Of a DNA stretch of 64,000 bases, positions 13,632 through 26,794 are shown piece by piece. Under the pieces are notes generated by a model. It had not been told where the DNA came from. It searched no databases and saw only the letters and a program-made list of their open reading frames with translations. Made by a program: the position numbers and the translations under genes. Each line of letters starts with the position of its first letter. Within the stretch, counting starts at the first letter, position 1. Origin of the DNA: Spinellus fusiger (lineage: Eukaryota > Mucoromycota > Mucoromycetes > Mucorales > Phycomycetaceae); assembly GCA_025094145.1 (NCBI GenBank), contig JALLLS010000095.1, positions 1-64,000 on the forward strand, read 5' to 3'.

Positions 13632-15165
13632 AGGTGGAGAAGAGATGACAAGGAATATAAGAGAGAAAGGGGGGTGGAAGTTGGTTTATAAGAAAAAGAT
13701 CAATGGATCTATGGAAGAAGAAAAGAAGAAGAAGAAATAAAAAATAAGAAAAGAAGAAAAAATAATAATCTTTTTGGATAGTCAATGAAGAAAGGCTGTT
13801 TTTTTTTGTTGCTGTTTTTGCTCTATATTTTTTCTCTTTTTTTATATTTATGTTTTTTTTTCTTTCTCTTTTTTTTATATTTTTCAATGTGAGAAGAGTG
13901 GTGGTAGTAATAAGAGCAAGAATAAAAATAGAAAATAGAACTGAAGGAGGAATTGAGATGGGTGGAAGAAGAGAAATAAGATAGATCGACGAGTAATTCT
14001 TACGTAGGAATTTTCATGGGTAGAGAGGGTGTTGGGTAGTGCAGTTATGACAGGAGTGGTTATTGAAGAAATACTACTGCTGATCATATTCTTGTGAGGT
14101 AGAAAAAAGAGAGAGAAGAAGAAAGAAAGAAAAAAGTGGCTCTGTAGACTAACAAACCTTTTTTCTCTAAAAAACCCTTTTCTTTTTTTCCTTCTTTCTT
14201 GCCTGAAATGATTCTTATTCCAAGGATTATTTTTTATAAATAATAAATAATGGTTCTGTCAGTTGTCCTTGCTTGTTTTTATAGGTAGGATTTTCTCTCT
14301 GATGAAGCTTGTCTTTTTTTGGTGGGAAAAGAGAGAGAATGAAAATAGATAGAAAAGGGGAAGGATGAAAGCCAAAGGGGAAAAATCATTTTTATAGAGC
14401 CTCCACCACCTGACTGTGCATTAACATCGGACCCCAAACTGTATCTTCAGACTCAGCCAAGGGACAGGAGGAAACAAGAAGAGAAACATCTTAGTTGCTA
14501 GGCAGTGGCTGTTGATGATGCCATTAGAACACCATCTGCTTAAAGTGATTTTATTTTATATGCATTTCCACTGCCTGTAGGTCTGTTTTGATTGGTAGCA
14601 ATGGCATTCCACTTGAAAAAGGGACTGACAAGAGGATGATAAGCGGAGAGACAATAACCTGTCCATAGGGTGTCGGATGTGAAATACAGACCAATCAGAA
14701 CGGTGGACAGTGTGGAGCATGACCCCTTCTTGTGCACCAAGCCATCTGCAGTTGTGGTCATCTGAAGGTTCTCTTACCAATGACACTTGGATTCTTTTGT
14801 TGCCGTCACAGTCTATTTTATAAGGGAAAGAAAGAAGGAAAAGAAAGAAAAGAAAGAAATCAAAGGAATGAGTGGATTAGTCTGTTAAAAATAGATAGAC
14901 TTGGAGAAAGAGAATAGAGTGAAATTAGACAGTAGATGATAAAGTAGGTTATAGAGTAGGTTATAGAGTAGCTGATATATGATAGGATCCACTCGATGAT
15001 ATAGTAGATGATCCACTGAGATATAGAGTTGGTAGAGTAGGATACAAAAGCAGCCTATACAGCAGCCTATACATTAGATAAAGTAAAGTAGATAGAGTTG
15101 AATGTATACCAGAGTATAGAGTAGATAACATAATAAGTAAATCTAGATAAACACTCACTAATAAT
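13632..15165. other. Intergenic with two possible orphan exons (minus strand)
   Basis: Two minus-strand stretches look partly coding but could not be joined into a gene. One is 14087-13998, an ATG-led 30-codon stretch ending in GTAAGA. The other is about 14817-14540, opened by a plausible acceptor (AAAATAG at its start) and open in two frames (FTSDTLWTGYCLSAYHP in one). The rest is pyrimidine- and purine-rich low-complexity DNA. Confidence 0.3.
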
Positions 15166-15665
15166 TGTAATTGTAATAGTAGTAATAGTAATAGTAATAG
15201 TAATAATCATAATTGTAATAGTAGTAATAGTAATAGTAATAGTAATAATCATAATTGTAATTGTAATTGTAATAGTAATAGTAATAATCATAATTGTAAT
15301 TGTAATTGTAATTGTAATTGTAATAGTAATAATCATAATTGTAATTGTAATTGTAATAGTAATAATCATAATTGTAATAGTAATAGTAATAATAATAATA
15401 GTAATAGTAATAATAATAATAGTAATAGTAATAATAATAATAGTAATAGTAATAATAATAATAGTAATAGTAATAATAATAGTAATAGTAATAATAATAA
15501 TAGTAATAGTAATAATAATAATAGTAATAGTAATAATAATAATAGTAATAGTAATAATAATAGTAATTGTAATAATAATAATAGTAATTGTAATTGTAAC
15601 AATATCAGTAACAATATCAGTAACAATATCAGTAACAATATCAGTAACATTATCAGTAACAATAA
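15166..15665. repeat. Trinucleotide (AAT/AGT/TGT) microsatellite block
   Basis: About 500 bp made of interrupted TAATAG, TAATAA and TAATTG units, ending in a short AACAATATCAGT array (15600-15660). It stays open on the minus strand as Ile/Thr-rich or Leu-only frames, which is a by-product of the three-base period, not coding evidence. Confidence 0.85.
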
Positions 15666-16123
15666 TAATAATACAGCCCACACAATAGAAACACTACACA
15701 GGATAAATAACGAAATCACCCTATTTTATACTCCAAAATAATAAAACTAGGGAAATGCGAGTCATGTAGATAGAATAGACTCATAAAATTCCAATACTCA
15801 TTGGTAACAGATAGGTACAAATGAGCCCAGACTTTCTTCCTCATAAACGCGTGAGACTGTTCATCTGCAGTGGAAAAATACATTTGTCGCGTTCCACTTT
15901 AATATAATACGCGTCGCGCGTATCTAAATAGACACAGTGGATTCAACTTGTTTCCACCCATCACTGACTTTCCATCTAATATTTTCTTCGCTCCTTTTTT
16001 CTTTTATATATTTATATATATTTATATATATATATATATATATTTTCACTCTTTTGTTTATTGTATTTTGTGTGTCTTTTCTTTGTATATCTGCATTCTC
16101 TTTTTCTCCTGTCCTTTTTGTTC
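15666..16123. other. Upstream region of the RING/TRAF gene
   Basis: No gene. A CG-rich islet near 15848-15925 (ACGCGTGAGAC, GTCGCG, ACGCGTCGCGCG) stands out from the AT-rich surroundings and could hold transcription-factor sites such as MluI-cell-cycle-box-like ACGCGT, twice. A TATATATA tract follows at about 16005-16045, some 80-120 bp before the start codon. Confidence 0.4.
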
Positions 16124-18490
16124 ATGACAGCCAGAAAGGACATTCTTATTGAAGGTCCATGTCCAGACTTGTTCTGTGGATTGTGTGATGGTATGAACTT
16201 GGCCTGGTAGTATAAAGAGAAAGAACACTATCAACTCATGATACTTTACCCTTCTCTATTGGCACAGATGTATTGGAAGAGCCTATCCAGGTGCGATGTC
16301 CAGAAGGTACAGTGGTGTAGCAGAGAGGTGCTCTGTTGATGTGAGATCTACTACTGAGTAGTGCTGTAGAAGATAAAGCGCGCAAGAGAGTCACAGAAGA
16401 GAATAAAGACACAACAACAACAAACGTACAGGGTTGAATAACACACTCTACTATTGTCTATAGATCATATCTTTTGTAAAAAGTGCATTAACAGTTACAG
16501 TCAACAAAGCAGCGTATGTCCATTCTGCCAAACAACCATAGAGCCTTCCCAATTCCAACCCTCCAAGTTTGTATTACGACAAATTGGCAGACTAAGAGTG
16601 TACTGTAACTACCACTGTGTGGGATGTCCTTGGCAAGGATTGTATTCAGATGATCATTCTAATCATGTAACTATCCCATAAACATTGGAATGGGGAGAGT
16701 ACCAGCAACTAACACTGATTGTATAGTGCCATTACCAACCAGCTGAATGTCCAAATAAGAAACGGGGGTGTGTAGATACTCTCCGTGTCATGGATCTTGA
16801 ACAGCACACATCTCAGTGTGCTTATGAACTGATCTCATGTCCAAATAGCATGCCTGGGTGTACACAATTCCTACGCAAAGATCTTTTGACTCATGAGAGA
16901 CAATGCAGATCTTATCGCTGTACCTACAGTACTGAGGGGTGTTCTTTTGTGGGGACTCTTATCGACAAAGAAACCCATGAAGAGACTTATTGTAGAAAAC
17001 TACATAAGAGACTGGAGCTACTGGAAGAGGAGTGTAAACAACTAAAGAAGCTCCTTGCTAGCCAACATAGCAATCCACAGACACTGACTCAGAGCATGGC
17101 AACCGACTCTCTATCTGTGGATAAGACAACGAATGCTACTCATCACCAGAACAATGCAGCAATGGATGATTTGGATCTACTACATCATGTATTGAATAAC
17201 GACACATTTCCAACAATGTCATTTATAAATAATAGCAAAAGAGAACAAGACAGTGTGACTCAAACAAGTCGTAACCAAAGTCTAATGAATAGTAATGAGT
17301 TTATGGATTTCAGTATTTGTTTACCGGATTTCCCGTTTATGAATGCTCATCTATCCTCCATGGTTTTGCCCTCCACTTCTACAGCAGCATCAGCATCAGC
17401 ATCAACATCAGCATCAGCATCAGCATCAGCATCAACATCAACATCAGCATCAGCATCAGCATCAGCATCAGCATCAGCATCAGCATCAGCATCAATATCA
17501 GCATCAATATCAGCATCAGCAGCACTGCCACCCACTGCACCCAAACGAGCCTCTAATGGAAAAAGAATTCGTTACAGTAAAAATGTTGGCTATGCTCACA
17601 ATGTTCTTCGCAGGGCACGGCAACAAGGCAACTCAAATGACTCTATGGAATTAGAAGAGGATATCTTATTAGAAGAGGCTATGCTACAAAGACTTTATGC
17701 GCATGATTCAGACCATGGCCTACATACAAAAAAGAGCACTTCTACAAACACAACTCTACTCCGTACTGGTACTAATGTAGAATTAAAAGATCTACTGGCT
17801 CAACAAGCTCTTTTGAATCCATCCCATGCAACCAACACGCCCTCTCCTCTCTCCAACAGTCACTTTCCTCTGTATGATCTAGAAGACATGGCAAAGTTCC
17901 TTGCCGATATGCCTATGTCTACAGAGACACCACTTGCCAAGTCCAGTTTGGAATCTGCTGTTGACCAAGTCCAGAATCCATCGCAAGGGATCCGCTCTCC
18001 CTGTTCTTCTTCATCCTCTCCTCCTCCTCCCCCACCCCCTTCTTCATCATTATCATCTTCGTCTTCTTCATCTTCGTCTTCTCCTCCAACAGCAGCCCTA
18101 GTAGCTGCAGCCGCAGCTGCAGCCGCCAGTTCACCTGGATCCATCCCTTCTTCTATGGTATCATTATCATTAGCATGTACATTGCCTTGTTCATCTTCAT
18201 CTCCTCCATCCTCTTCTTTATCCACCACTGCCCCCGACACTGTTTCCTCTTCTTTGCCCAACTATATTCAAAAGGGAAGAAAAGAAGATCATTCCCCTTT
18301 TCAACCCACCCGAAAGAAAAAAACAACACCAAAAGAAAGAAAGAGGGAAGAGCCAGAACGTAGCAGGTTACCTTCTCCTCCTGTGACTCATTTACCCAAC
18401 AATAACAACCATGCTTCACCGCCTTCTACAGTTATACCTAAGCGAAAGATGTATGTTCTTGCTTCTAGTTATCTTACCAACTACAAATAA
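16124..18490 (+). CDS. RING finger and TRAF-type zinc finger protein (putative E3 ubiquitin ligase)
   Basis: Exons 16124-16190, 16268-16306, 16464-16666, 16727-18490 give 690 residues. A C3HC4 RING occupies about residues 18-57 (C18-x2-C21, C33, H37, C40-x2-C43, C54-x2-C57) and is itself split by two introns. TRAF-type zinc fingers follow (about 88-165), with [25 protein letters not shown] and [13 protein letters not shown] short coiled-coil ([16 protein letters not shown]) comes next. The C-terminal ~500 residues are disordered: an (Ser-Ala)n tract at about 310-355, Ser/Pro runs, a poly-Ala tract and basic patches. Proteins with this layout ubiquitinate partners bound through the TRAF fingers or coiled-coil; the substrate is unknown. 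Confidence 0.85.
17389..17523 (+). repeat. In-frame CATCAG hexanucleotide array
   Basis: About 22 units of CATCAG with CATCAA/TATCAG variants, encoding alternating Ser and Ala in the RING/TRAF gene. The hexamer keeps the frame whatever the copy number, so length change would alter only the linker. Confidence 0.9.
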
Positions 18491-19798
18491 TTCCTGGAAA
18501 GTGTCCTATTCTCTCTTCTTTCTTCTTTCTTGTTTACCATTCTATTATTGTAGAGAACACAAAACAAAAAACAAAAAAAAAGAAACATGAAATAAATCCT
18601 GTACATAGCCCTCTTTCTTTATAAACACATCTTGTACAATGTATCAACATGGTAGATACTATCCATCTCATGTATACTTTTGTATACTTATATATTTATA
18701 TATTTATGTGCTTCTTATCTTGTAAAGGGAGAAGAGGCAATTGTATCTTGTGTACAATAAAAATAATCTAATACTCTTTACTATATTCTCTGCCATTGTC
18801 ATAAGGAGAATATGTCTATAGGGTGGGTGGAGTCCATAGATCAATAGATGGGACGCGTCTATCTCTATAGATTCAGCAGAGTAGCATCAGAGAAACTACA
18901 TGGGTAGTGTGTCTATTGTTAGTCCTCCTTTCTCCTCGTCACTTTAAGTATAACTGATCTGATGAATACAAATAAAACGAATGGCAATACTAACAATAGG
19001 ATGCTGATAAAGAAAGATCAGCCTGTCTATCCATTTAGAGTGCTGGGTTATGGTGGAGGAAAAGGAATTCAGCATGGCCATAACTCTTCTTTTAGTTATA
19101 AATTCAATGGATCAGTAGCGATACGATTGATCTATTTCTATATGATATGTCAGAATGACTTCTATAATAAACAAATAAATAAATATAAATAAGTAAATGA
19201 TGGATACATCCAATCGATCAAAGTTAAGATCAGTTCAACTTCCACGAAAAGGGTAGGACAAGATATGCTTTGCACACCAGGAGGTTTGAAGCCAATGATG
19301 TCTATGGGATAAATAGGAGCAGTCAATCACTTGGAGTGAGCTGGGAATTCAATTCTCTTTTATTTTATTTTGTCTCTCTACCTATACAAGACATCGAAAC
19401 GTATTGGACTTGTTGAAGGTTGACCATATTAGACTATAACTCACAGTTTTTTTAGGTGATAAGAACATCAATAGAAGAGAGTAGTAAAAAGTGACACTAT
19501 GAAACACATAAGTCATAGAGTAAGGTTTTGAAATAGAGATACAGTTATTAAATGCATGAAGAAAAAGAATAGATTGATAAATGAGAGTTTGTTTATATTT
19601 TATCTCATAAACTATGGATTCAGCTACCTACATGGCATAAACTATATTCTTTATAAGGAAAAGGGTGATATTTATAGTGTCTCTTTGAAGACACTACAGC
19701 ATTTTAAGGCTGATTGATGAGGTATATGAATCAATCAGTATTAATGGATAAACCACACACATGTATTAAATAAATAATAGAGGCACAGTAGATACATA
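18491..19798. other. Convergent intergenic region
   Basis: 3'-to-3' space between the RING/TRAF gene and the M16 peptidase gene. AT-rich, with T/A runs and a small TAAA/AAATA array at about 19168-19195. The short open frame at 18962-19192 has no start context or homology signal. Nothing else recognised. Confidence 0.5.
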
Positions 19799-22700
19799 TT
19801 ACATCATATCATAAAATGGTTGCACAGGTGCAGCCGATCTCGCTAATGTCATCTTACTCTTAAACTCTATGATGTTTGTGATTTCAACGGCCCCCTCTGC
19901 CAACTGTGGAAAACCAGTGCTATCCAAAGACTGTTGACAGAGTATTGATGTTGCTCGAATGGCTCTTAACTCACTCAACATTCTTTCCAACAGGTCATGG
20001 AAAACAGCGTCTTCTTGTTTGGCCTCTTTGTTCATCATTCCATGCAACATATCTGAAAATGCTTGTTCTGAAAACTCCCTTTTCTCAAACATAGCACTTA
20101 GACTTGCTACATCACACTCTTTGATATGTCCATGAGAAACCCAACCAGCAAAAAGAGATTCAAGATCAGCCATGGACCAGGCTTCTTTCTTCTTTTGATT
20201 CTGTGCCTGAAGATGAATCGACAGTTTACAACGTTGCTGAGAGTCAGGGCAAATATAAGTATCAAAGAAAGAGAGAAGAGAAGCCTTGTCAATTGTCCTG
20301 AGTTCTTTGATATCCCTCTCGTCCTTATCAAATTCATAATAGCCCAATGCAATATGTTCCCAGTAATCATATCCTTCTTGTCGCATGTACTTGAATGTTT
20401 CTTCCCGTTCATCAATCACAGACTCTACTTGAGCAGCATACTCTTCTTCTGTCATATTGACAATCATACCACGCAGCAGTTCTAAAAACGCTTCAATTCT
20501 ACTTTCTAAATACACAGTGTCTCTTTCACTCTGGATCGTGAGTCGGAATCCCATGATCCCTGTCGACATGTACATCTCACTATAGACGATATAACCCAAC
20601 TGCTCCTGCGTACGTAGTTGATGAAAGCTTGGCTCTTGCGCTATTTGACACACTAAAGCTAATTTTGCTCTCAGAGGAACATCAACCACATCACATACTT
20701 GCAGATAATAAGCAATGGCAGAGTTCAGGTCACTGGCATCATGAACAGCCTGTCTGTACACATGGTGTTGGCCTGCAGGGAGATTCAAGTTGCGCAGATG
20801 CACGAGTTGGCTGTGGGCTACAGGACAAGCGCCGAGAGTTATGCTTAATTCTTGGAACATGGACAGGGCTTCAGAGGCCTCCAGGGTGCCATGAACTAGC
20901 CCCTCAATGTGCAATTGGCCTAGAAGGTTTGGACAGAAATCCATGACATCCTGGAGACAAATAGCGAGGCATTCGGTAGATAGGTCGTCGTATCTCCACA
21001 TCCTCTCTCGAATGATAAGGGACATGTAGTAAGATGTGTGTTGGTAAGGAGCTTCCAAGAAGAAATTACCAAGACTGCGATGAACATTGTCTTTTACGAT
21101 ATTAAATCGCTCGGGATCAATGACTAGATGTGTCATTGTATAAAGGACTTTTTCAAGAAGAAGGGGAAGTTTGTCACTGTAGCCTCCAACTGTTAACTAT
21201 AAGAAAATGGACAGACAGTTAGGTATAGGAGTAAAATACACTAGACACTGTATATAGAAATAGCAACTAGTAACCTACTATCAGTCCATCACAATTATGA
21301 TCTAAATCATAGAATAATCCAGCCAGTGAGGCATTATAAGAATATTCAGTTAAAAAGTCCTCCACCAAACTTATATACATTCTATAGAGACCGTGTGCAT
21401 TTCAATAAGATCCCATATCAATAAGAGACGCTCGTTCTATGCATCAACAGAGACGACCAACTTACAATGAGAGAGCAGAGTGGCGAGGCGTCGCATAAGC
21501 CAGTGGATTATAAAGGCTTATCCATATATTTGTTTTTGGTACCCAAAATCTATCTTCTTTCTTATACCATAATCGCATCCCGGGTATATCTTGAATGAGT
21601 CTAGGTCTCTTTTGACATTCAACAGAGGTGTCTTTGACTACATCCAACTTTGTAGGAATAAACTCGTTGATGGCAGGCAATTTAAAAATGGGATTCAACT
21701 GCAAATCTCCAAGTTTCTAGACAATTGTAGTATCAGTATGTCTTGTCTTTTCACTTGACATTATTGCTTATTCTTGAAAGAAACAATTCGTGCCATTTAA
21801 ACTTTACCTCTTTTAACTGTTGACTAAAAGGTCTTATATCATATTCAGTGCCATACCACTGTTCTACATGTGTACATTTGATATCAAAAGGTAATTCCTG
21901 ACTAGAGACTGTAAATCTAAAGTTATCAGGTCTCAGATACTTCAAATGCTCTTCAATAAGAGCAGGATCAAACTTTCTAACAAGTTCATGTCCACTAACA
22001 CAATAATGGGGTGGTAAATTTTCTTGCATTTGTTGTGCCAAATCAGATGTGTATTCGGATGCATCCTTCTTCTCTGAGAATCTAAAGGCAATAGCAGCCA
22101 AGGATTGCATTTCTTTAAAAATCCATTCTTGTGCCCCCTCCGCTTTTAGCATCTCAATGTACTGAAAGATAGCAACAATCACATCCTCATAGTATTCTTT
22201 TGTATGTATATGTAAAAGTAGAATAAGATGAGTATTTCTTATAGTTAATATGGCAATCCTAGCCATAGCCATAGACATTGTTCGTTATATAGGTTGCACA
22301 ACTTACTTATGCCTTCTTCTGTTAACTCTATGCACAGATTGAAGAATCCAAATCCTTTTCCGCCATAGGAAGCACCTGCACTCAGAGCGGTGGCCCAGCC
22401 TTTACTTTTCAAATAGGAAAGGGTAGATCCAGGTCCCTCATGGCTAATAAGGTGGGCAATATAGTCACCAGGCTAGTTAATCATAGGTAAGATGAGGTGA
22501 GATGAGATGAGATAAGATGAGATAAGATGAGATGAGATGAGATGGAGAGGAGGCAAAGATCACACGTCAATAAATACTACACCCATTAGCTTACTTGACT
22601 CTCAAAATAAAGGACTTGCTCAGGAAATGGGAATGTTATGCCCAAGATACGATTATGCATAATACTCTTGACAAACAGTTGGTTCTAATAAGAAGTATTA

Positions 22701-23857
22701 GTTCACTGGTGAATAGTCCATGCTTCTTCCTATAATAATAACACCCACAAAAGAGACTAAACTACTTACTGTGAGCTCATTCGCTGTCAATGGATGTCCT
22801 TGATATTTAGGAATGGCAATTGAACGGTCAGGAATAGGTGAGAATTTATCCACCACCCACTCTGTCAGTTGGTCAAGAGACTCTAACCCACCATCTGAAT
22901 AAGAACCCTTTTTTTCTTTTTTTTCCTTTTCCATCCACTTACCCTTTCCTAATACACATAATTTCATAATATTAGCAGAATAATAGTTTGCATGAAACTC
23001 CAACAGTCTTTCTCGAACATTAATGCCAAGACGCTTTGGTGTTTCGGTCAGTGTTTCGAGATTGCCGGTTTCAAAGCGATGCCAGGGATGGTGTGGATTG
23101 CTCAATGTCTTTTCTACTTGAGAAATACGCCATTCATCCGACTGAAGGTTCTTTTTATGTTCTATAGATGTGTGTCTTGTGTGAATACACTCTACAAATA
23201 AAGAAAGAGAGAGGAAAAGGGATACGAAATGCATTTACCAGAATCCACTGCTTTGAGTTCTCGTTCTGTACATCCTTCTGCAAACAAGGGATCGATAAAG
23301 AAGTGTGCAAACCTATCCAGTGCACCTTCCAGCCACTGGTGTCCAATTTCAAAATGGTAATTTGTATTGTCTGAAGCAGTAAAGGCATTGGCATAACCTA
23401 TACTTATCTATGATGAATACAAAAAGAAGAAATATATATCTATATTTATATCTATCTATCTATATCTATAGGCATAGAGGCAACTTACCCGAATGTTCTG
23501 ACAAGTAGGCGTAGTAGGCGTTTTCTTTGGGATACTTGAGAGTGCCCAAGAAAGAAAGATGTTCACAGAAGTGGGCCAGTCCTTGTAATTCATCCTTAGT
23601 ATTAATGACCCTATGAGTTTTTACTGTCTTTATCATGCATAGACTACCGGATCACTCAGACTACCAACGTGCACATCAAGAGCAGCACTCGAACGGTCTG
23701 TTTCGGGGTCACTGATCACCAAAGCCTGTAGGTTGTTCTGCAGATAAATAAGCCTATAGGAGCGAGTGTCGTTTTCTGGCTTTTCTATAGGCTGTTTGAA
23801 TAGAAAGTACTTGTCATTAGGGGAAGCAATCCAGTCCTCTGTAAGATGAGGTCTCAT
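19799..23857 (-). CDS. STE23: Insulin-degrading-enzyme-type M16 metallopeptidase
   Basis: Large zinc peptidase that encloses and degrades peptides; fungal orthologs (Ste23) process or degrade mating pheromone and other peptides. Exons 23857-23648, 23594-23489, 23397-23239, 23161-22943, 22894-22770, 22684-22595, 22472-22307, 22196-21808, 21716-21466, 21381-21279, 21196-19799 give 1071 residues, slightly longer than usual (about 1000). The inverted zinc motif HxxEH is present ([13 protein letters not shown], near residue 78), with the third ligand Glu in [30 protein letters not shown] and KKNLQSDEW are further family marks. The C-terminal half has the substrate-docking core ([13 protein letters not shown]). 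No signal peptide is visible. It shares a 678-bp divergent upstream region with the Tim17-family gene. Confidence 0.94.
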
Positions 23858-24535
23858 TAGGACTGAGTAACACTAAGCAGTAAGACAGTGTATTGCAATT
23901 CTTTCTTTCTTTCTTTCTTTTTTTCTTTAGTTTTTAGCTTTCTGCTGTTTCACTGGCAGGTATAAAGAGAAGAAGAGAGAAAGACAAGCAAAAGACAAGC
24001 GACCTGCTTCATGAGAACAAACGGTTGCTCGCTGTCACAAATAATAATAATAATAAAAAGGCATCGCGTCTGTAATGAGAGCCATGAAGATAATGAAGAC
24101 CATGGAAAGAGACAAAGGTTATGACTTTATGTTCATGTAGTTTATTGGGTATTCATAGTGATATAGACAAGTAACTCAAATAAGACACACCAAAATAGAG
24201 ACATGTGTACTCTAATTCACTATGAGGGTGTTACTGCTTCATTCCTCCTATCTTATGACACTGGATACTTCTTATTGTTCTATAGACACTTACTACATTC
24301 TAACACCAATAGAAACAACAGATACAGTGACATGTCTATTCTCTCTTTACACATACAACTAATGTGTGTTTCATTCATAAACACTGCCACTAGTGCACAA
24401 AGATTCTGGGCAAAGAGGGGCAAAAAGCAGTCTCCTTGAGGGAACAGGATTCAGTCGCAGTGTCAAGTCACAAAATAATACGAGAAAGAGATCCATAAAG
24501 ACAATTTCAACTCTTTATTAGTCCTACTGACAGAT
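23858..24535. promoter_or_regulatory. Divergent upstream region between M16 peptidase and Tim17-family gene
   Basis: 678 bp between two start codons on opposite strands. It has a TTTC run on the peptidase side (about 23900-23930) and an ATA array near 24040. No coding frame I would accept. Confidence 0.45.
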
Positions 24536-25422
24536 ATGAGCAGCCAACCCTACAGCAGTCTCAGCAGTTTCTTCACTCTAAACAGTCATAAGAAGGAGTC
24601 ACTGAAAACAACTGCCAAGGGTACAGGCATAGCAGGTATCTAGAGAGGATAGCATGTGCAGAGAATAAATGGATATATATTTATATATGAAAACACACAC
24701 ACACACACACCAACCCACTCTTTATTAGCTGTTACAGGTGCTACCGTGGGGGCTACGATGGCTGTTTTGACCAATAAGCCTGTGCGTCTGTTTTCAGTTA
24801 CCACAGGCCTTAACTTTGGTATTTTTGGAGCGACCTTCTTTAGTAGGTAGCTATGAGTCCTAGAACGAATTCACTGACATGATACTGACAGACCCTAGCC
24901 GTGCGTGAGACCTTTCTTACTTATCAACTGAGCAAGAACCCCCTTTATGGACTGAGAGAGTATGAAACAAGAGATTTCGACCATGCTGTTAGCAGTAGTA
25001 TGGCAGGAATCACTACGGGTGGATTACTATCAGCAGTGTATCGTAAGTAATAATAATAAAGGGGGGCAAATGATATAGATATATAAATAAAGAGAGAGAG
25101 CGAGAGAGTGAGAGACTCTGACAGGCGATCTGTGTTATTAGGGGGTCCTCGTGCTGTACTTTCTGGTGCCATCCTATTTGGTGTGCTGTGTACAGGTGTC
25201 CAGGTTATTTATTCAGGTGCTAATAGGTGGCGTCAGGACAAGATCATGCAGCAGGAGACAATGAGTGACATCCATGCCAAGAGTTTATGGGAGTATATAC
25301 ACATACCTTCATGGTCACCTGTTCGGAAGCTATCGAATGAAGAGTACGCTGAAATACTAGAGAGTAAACTCAAATCCCTGGAAGAAGAGGTGCTGTTGAT
25401 TGAGAAGGAATTGAATGCATAG
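24536..25422 (+). CDS. Tim17/Tim22/Tim23-family mitochondrial membrane protein
   Basis: Exons 24536-24635, 24729-24842, 24899-25042, 25142-25422 give 212 residues. The centre has the Gly-rich membrane helices of the Tim17 fold: GTGIAAVTGATVGATMAVLT, GLNFGIFGATFFTVRE, SSSMAGITTGGLLSAVYRGP and AVLSGAILFGVLCTGVQVIY. The RGPR loop between the last two helices is also typical. The C-terminal 70 residues are soluble, with a helix ending in a coiled-coil (ILESKLKSLEEEVLLIEKEL). It is too divergent for me to call Tim17, Tim22 or Tim23 themselves; it is more like the accessory, uncharacterised fungal members. Exon 3 joins at 24899 (acceptor CCCTAG), the only acceptor that keeps the frame. Confidence 0.75.
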
Positions 25423-26763
25423 ACCTTGTTTTTTTGTAAGAAATAAACTATAGGGTGGTATTGTCTTCACAGAGAAAGAAAAGAAAAAGCAGTCCGGGGG
25501 TTCATGAAGAAAGAAAGAGTCTTTAGAGAACAACCTACAACGGCATGGATTGCTCTGCTACCGTTGCCAAAAGAACATCCATGGATTAGAACTATTCCCT
25601 GTCTATATTACCATTTCGGCAGTCATTTATGAATTGAATGCCGCATAGTCCCTCTATCAGGGAGAGAATTGCGACTGGCAGTACCATTTTATTGCCATGC
25701 CTACCCATCATCCTACTGCTCTATCTACTAATAGGTCGACTGATCTTCCAATGAGGATTCCTTATCTTGCTTGTTTAATTATCGGCACATGGCCTGTACC
25801 TGTCTAGAGTGAGCTTGTTCTCATCTCTTGGAGTATAAAAAACAAGGGAGAGGGTGGTACTCAGCTATAGTTTTATTGAGAATCCATTTGCCCACACCCA
25901 ATCAGTAGAGTTAAATTCTTTTCTTCTGTGATTCAGTCCTATAGATCATAACCTGTATCGATGTTGAGTAACATCAACAGGAACCCTCATAATGTGTCAT
26001 ATAAGTATCTGAAATTGAATAGAACGGCCACCATTGGTCGTTCTTAAATGATTTCGGGCTGGTCTAATTGCCAAGATGTCCTTTTCATTCTGTAGGATAA
26101 AAACCCCACCGCTGTTTATTTTTAACTAATTTGGTAATTTTAAGAGTGGAGAACCTCTTTATAGTGGAGACAAAAGAAAAAGCAGAAAAGAAAAACACCA
26201 CCATGAGTCGTGGGAAACATACCTATTTCATTCTCTTCTTGATGCATATATTTTTGGCTTTAGCTTTGAGTGAATTCCATGGATAAACTACATACATACA
26301 TAAAGTCATGCTCTTTTGCTGTCTTTTTGTTTAAAAAGAGAAAGGGAAAAAAAGAAAGAAAAAAAAGGCCTCTCCCCTTTACTTATTTTCTATGGAGACA
26401 TAGAACGTGGAGTGATTTCATAGTCAGAGGTATTCCATCTTCTCTCCAGTACGGTTGCTTGGGGCACGGGCCTATGCCTTTGTATTGCTTGACAAGAAGA
26501 AAGAATAAACTTTAATTCTGATGTTAAAGAAAAGAATGAATGTAAAGAACTGAGAAATAGCCGAAAATAAACGAATTGCCTCATGATTATGCTTTATTGT
26601 TTTTATTATTTCTATTCTTGCCATTGCCATTGCCATTGGGGTAAGTATTGGTGTTTATTGGTGTTATTGTTATTATAATTAGTATTATAATTAGTGTTAG
26701 AATTCATATTAGTATTATAATTAGTGTTAGAATTCATATTAGTATTATTATTAGTATTATTAG

Positions 26764-26794
<31 letters not shown>

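Noticed and set aside
15067..15681. Long Ile/Thr-rich open frame, minus strand, and the matching poly-Leu frame
   Set aside because: Both are products of a trinucleotide microsatellite; no start context, splice sites or complex sequence.
17317..17654. His/Gln- and Ile/Ser-repeat frames, and an acidic antisense frame
   Set aside because: Other-frame readings of the CATCAG array in the RING/TRAF gene.
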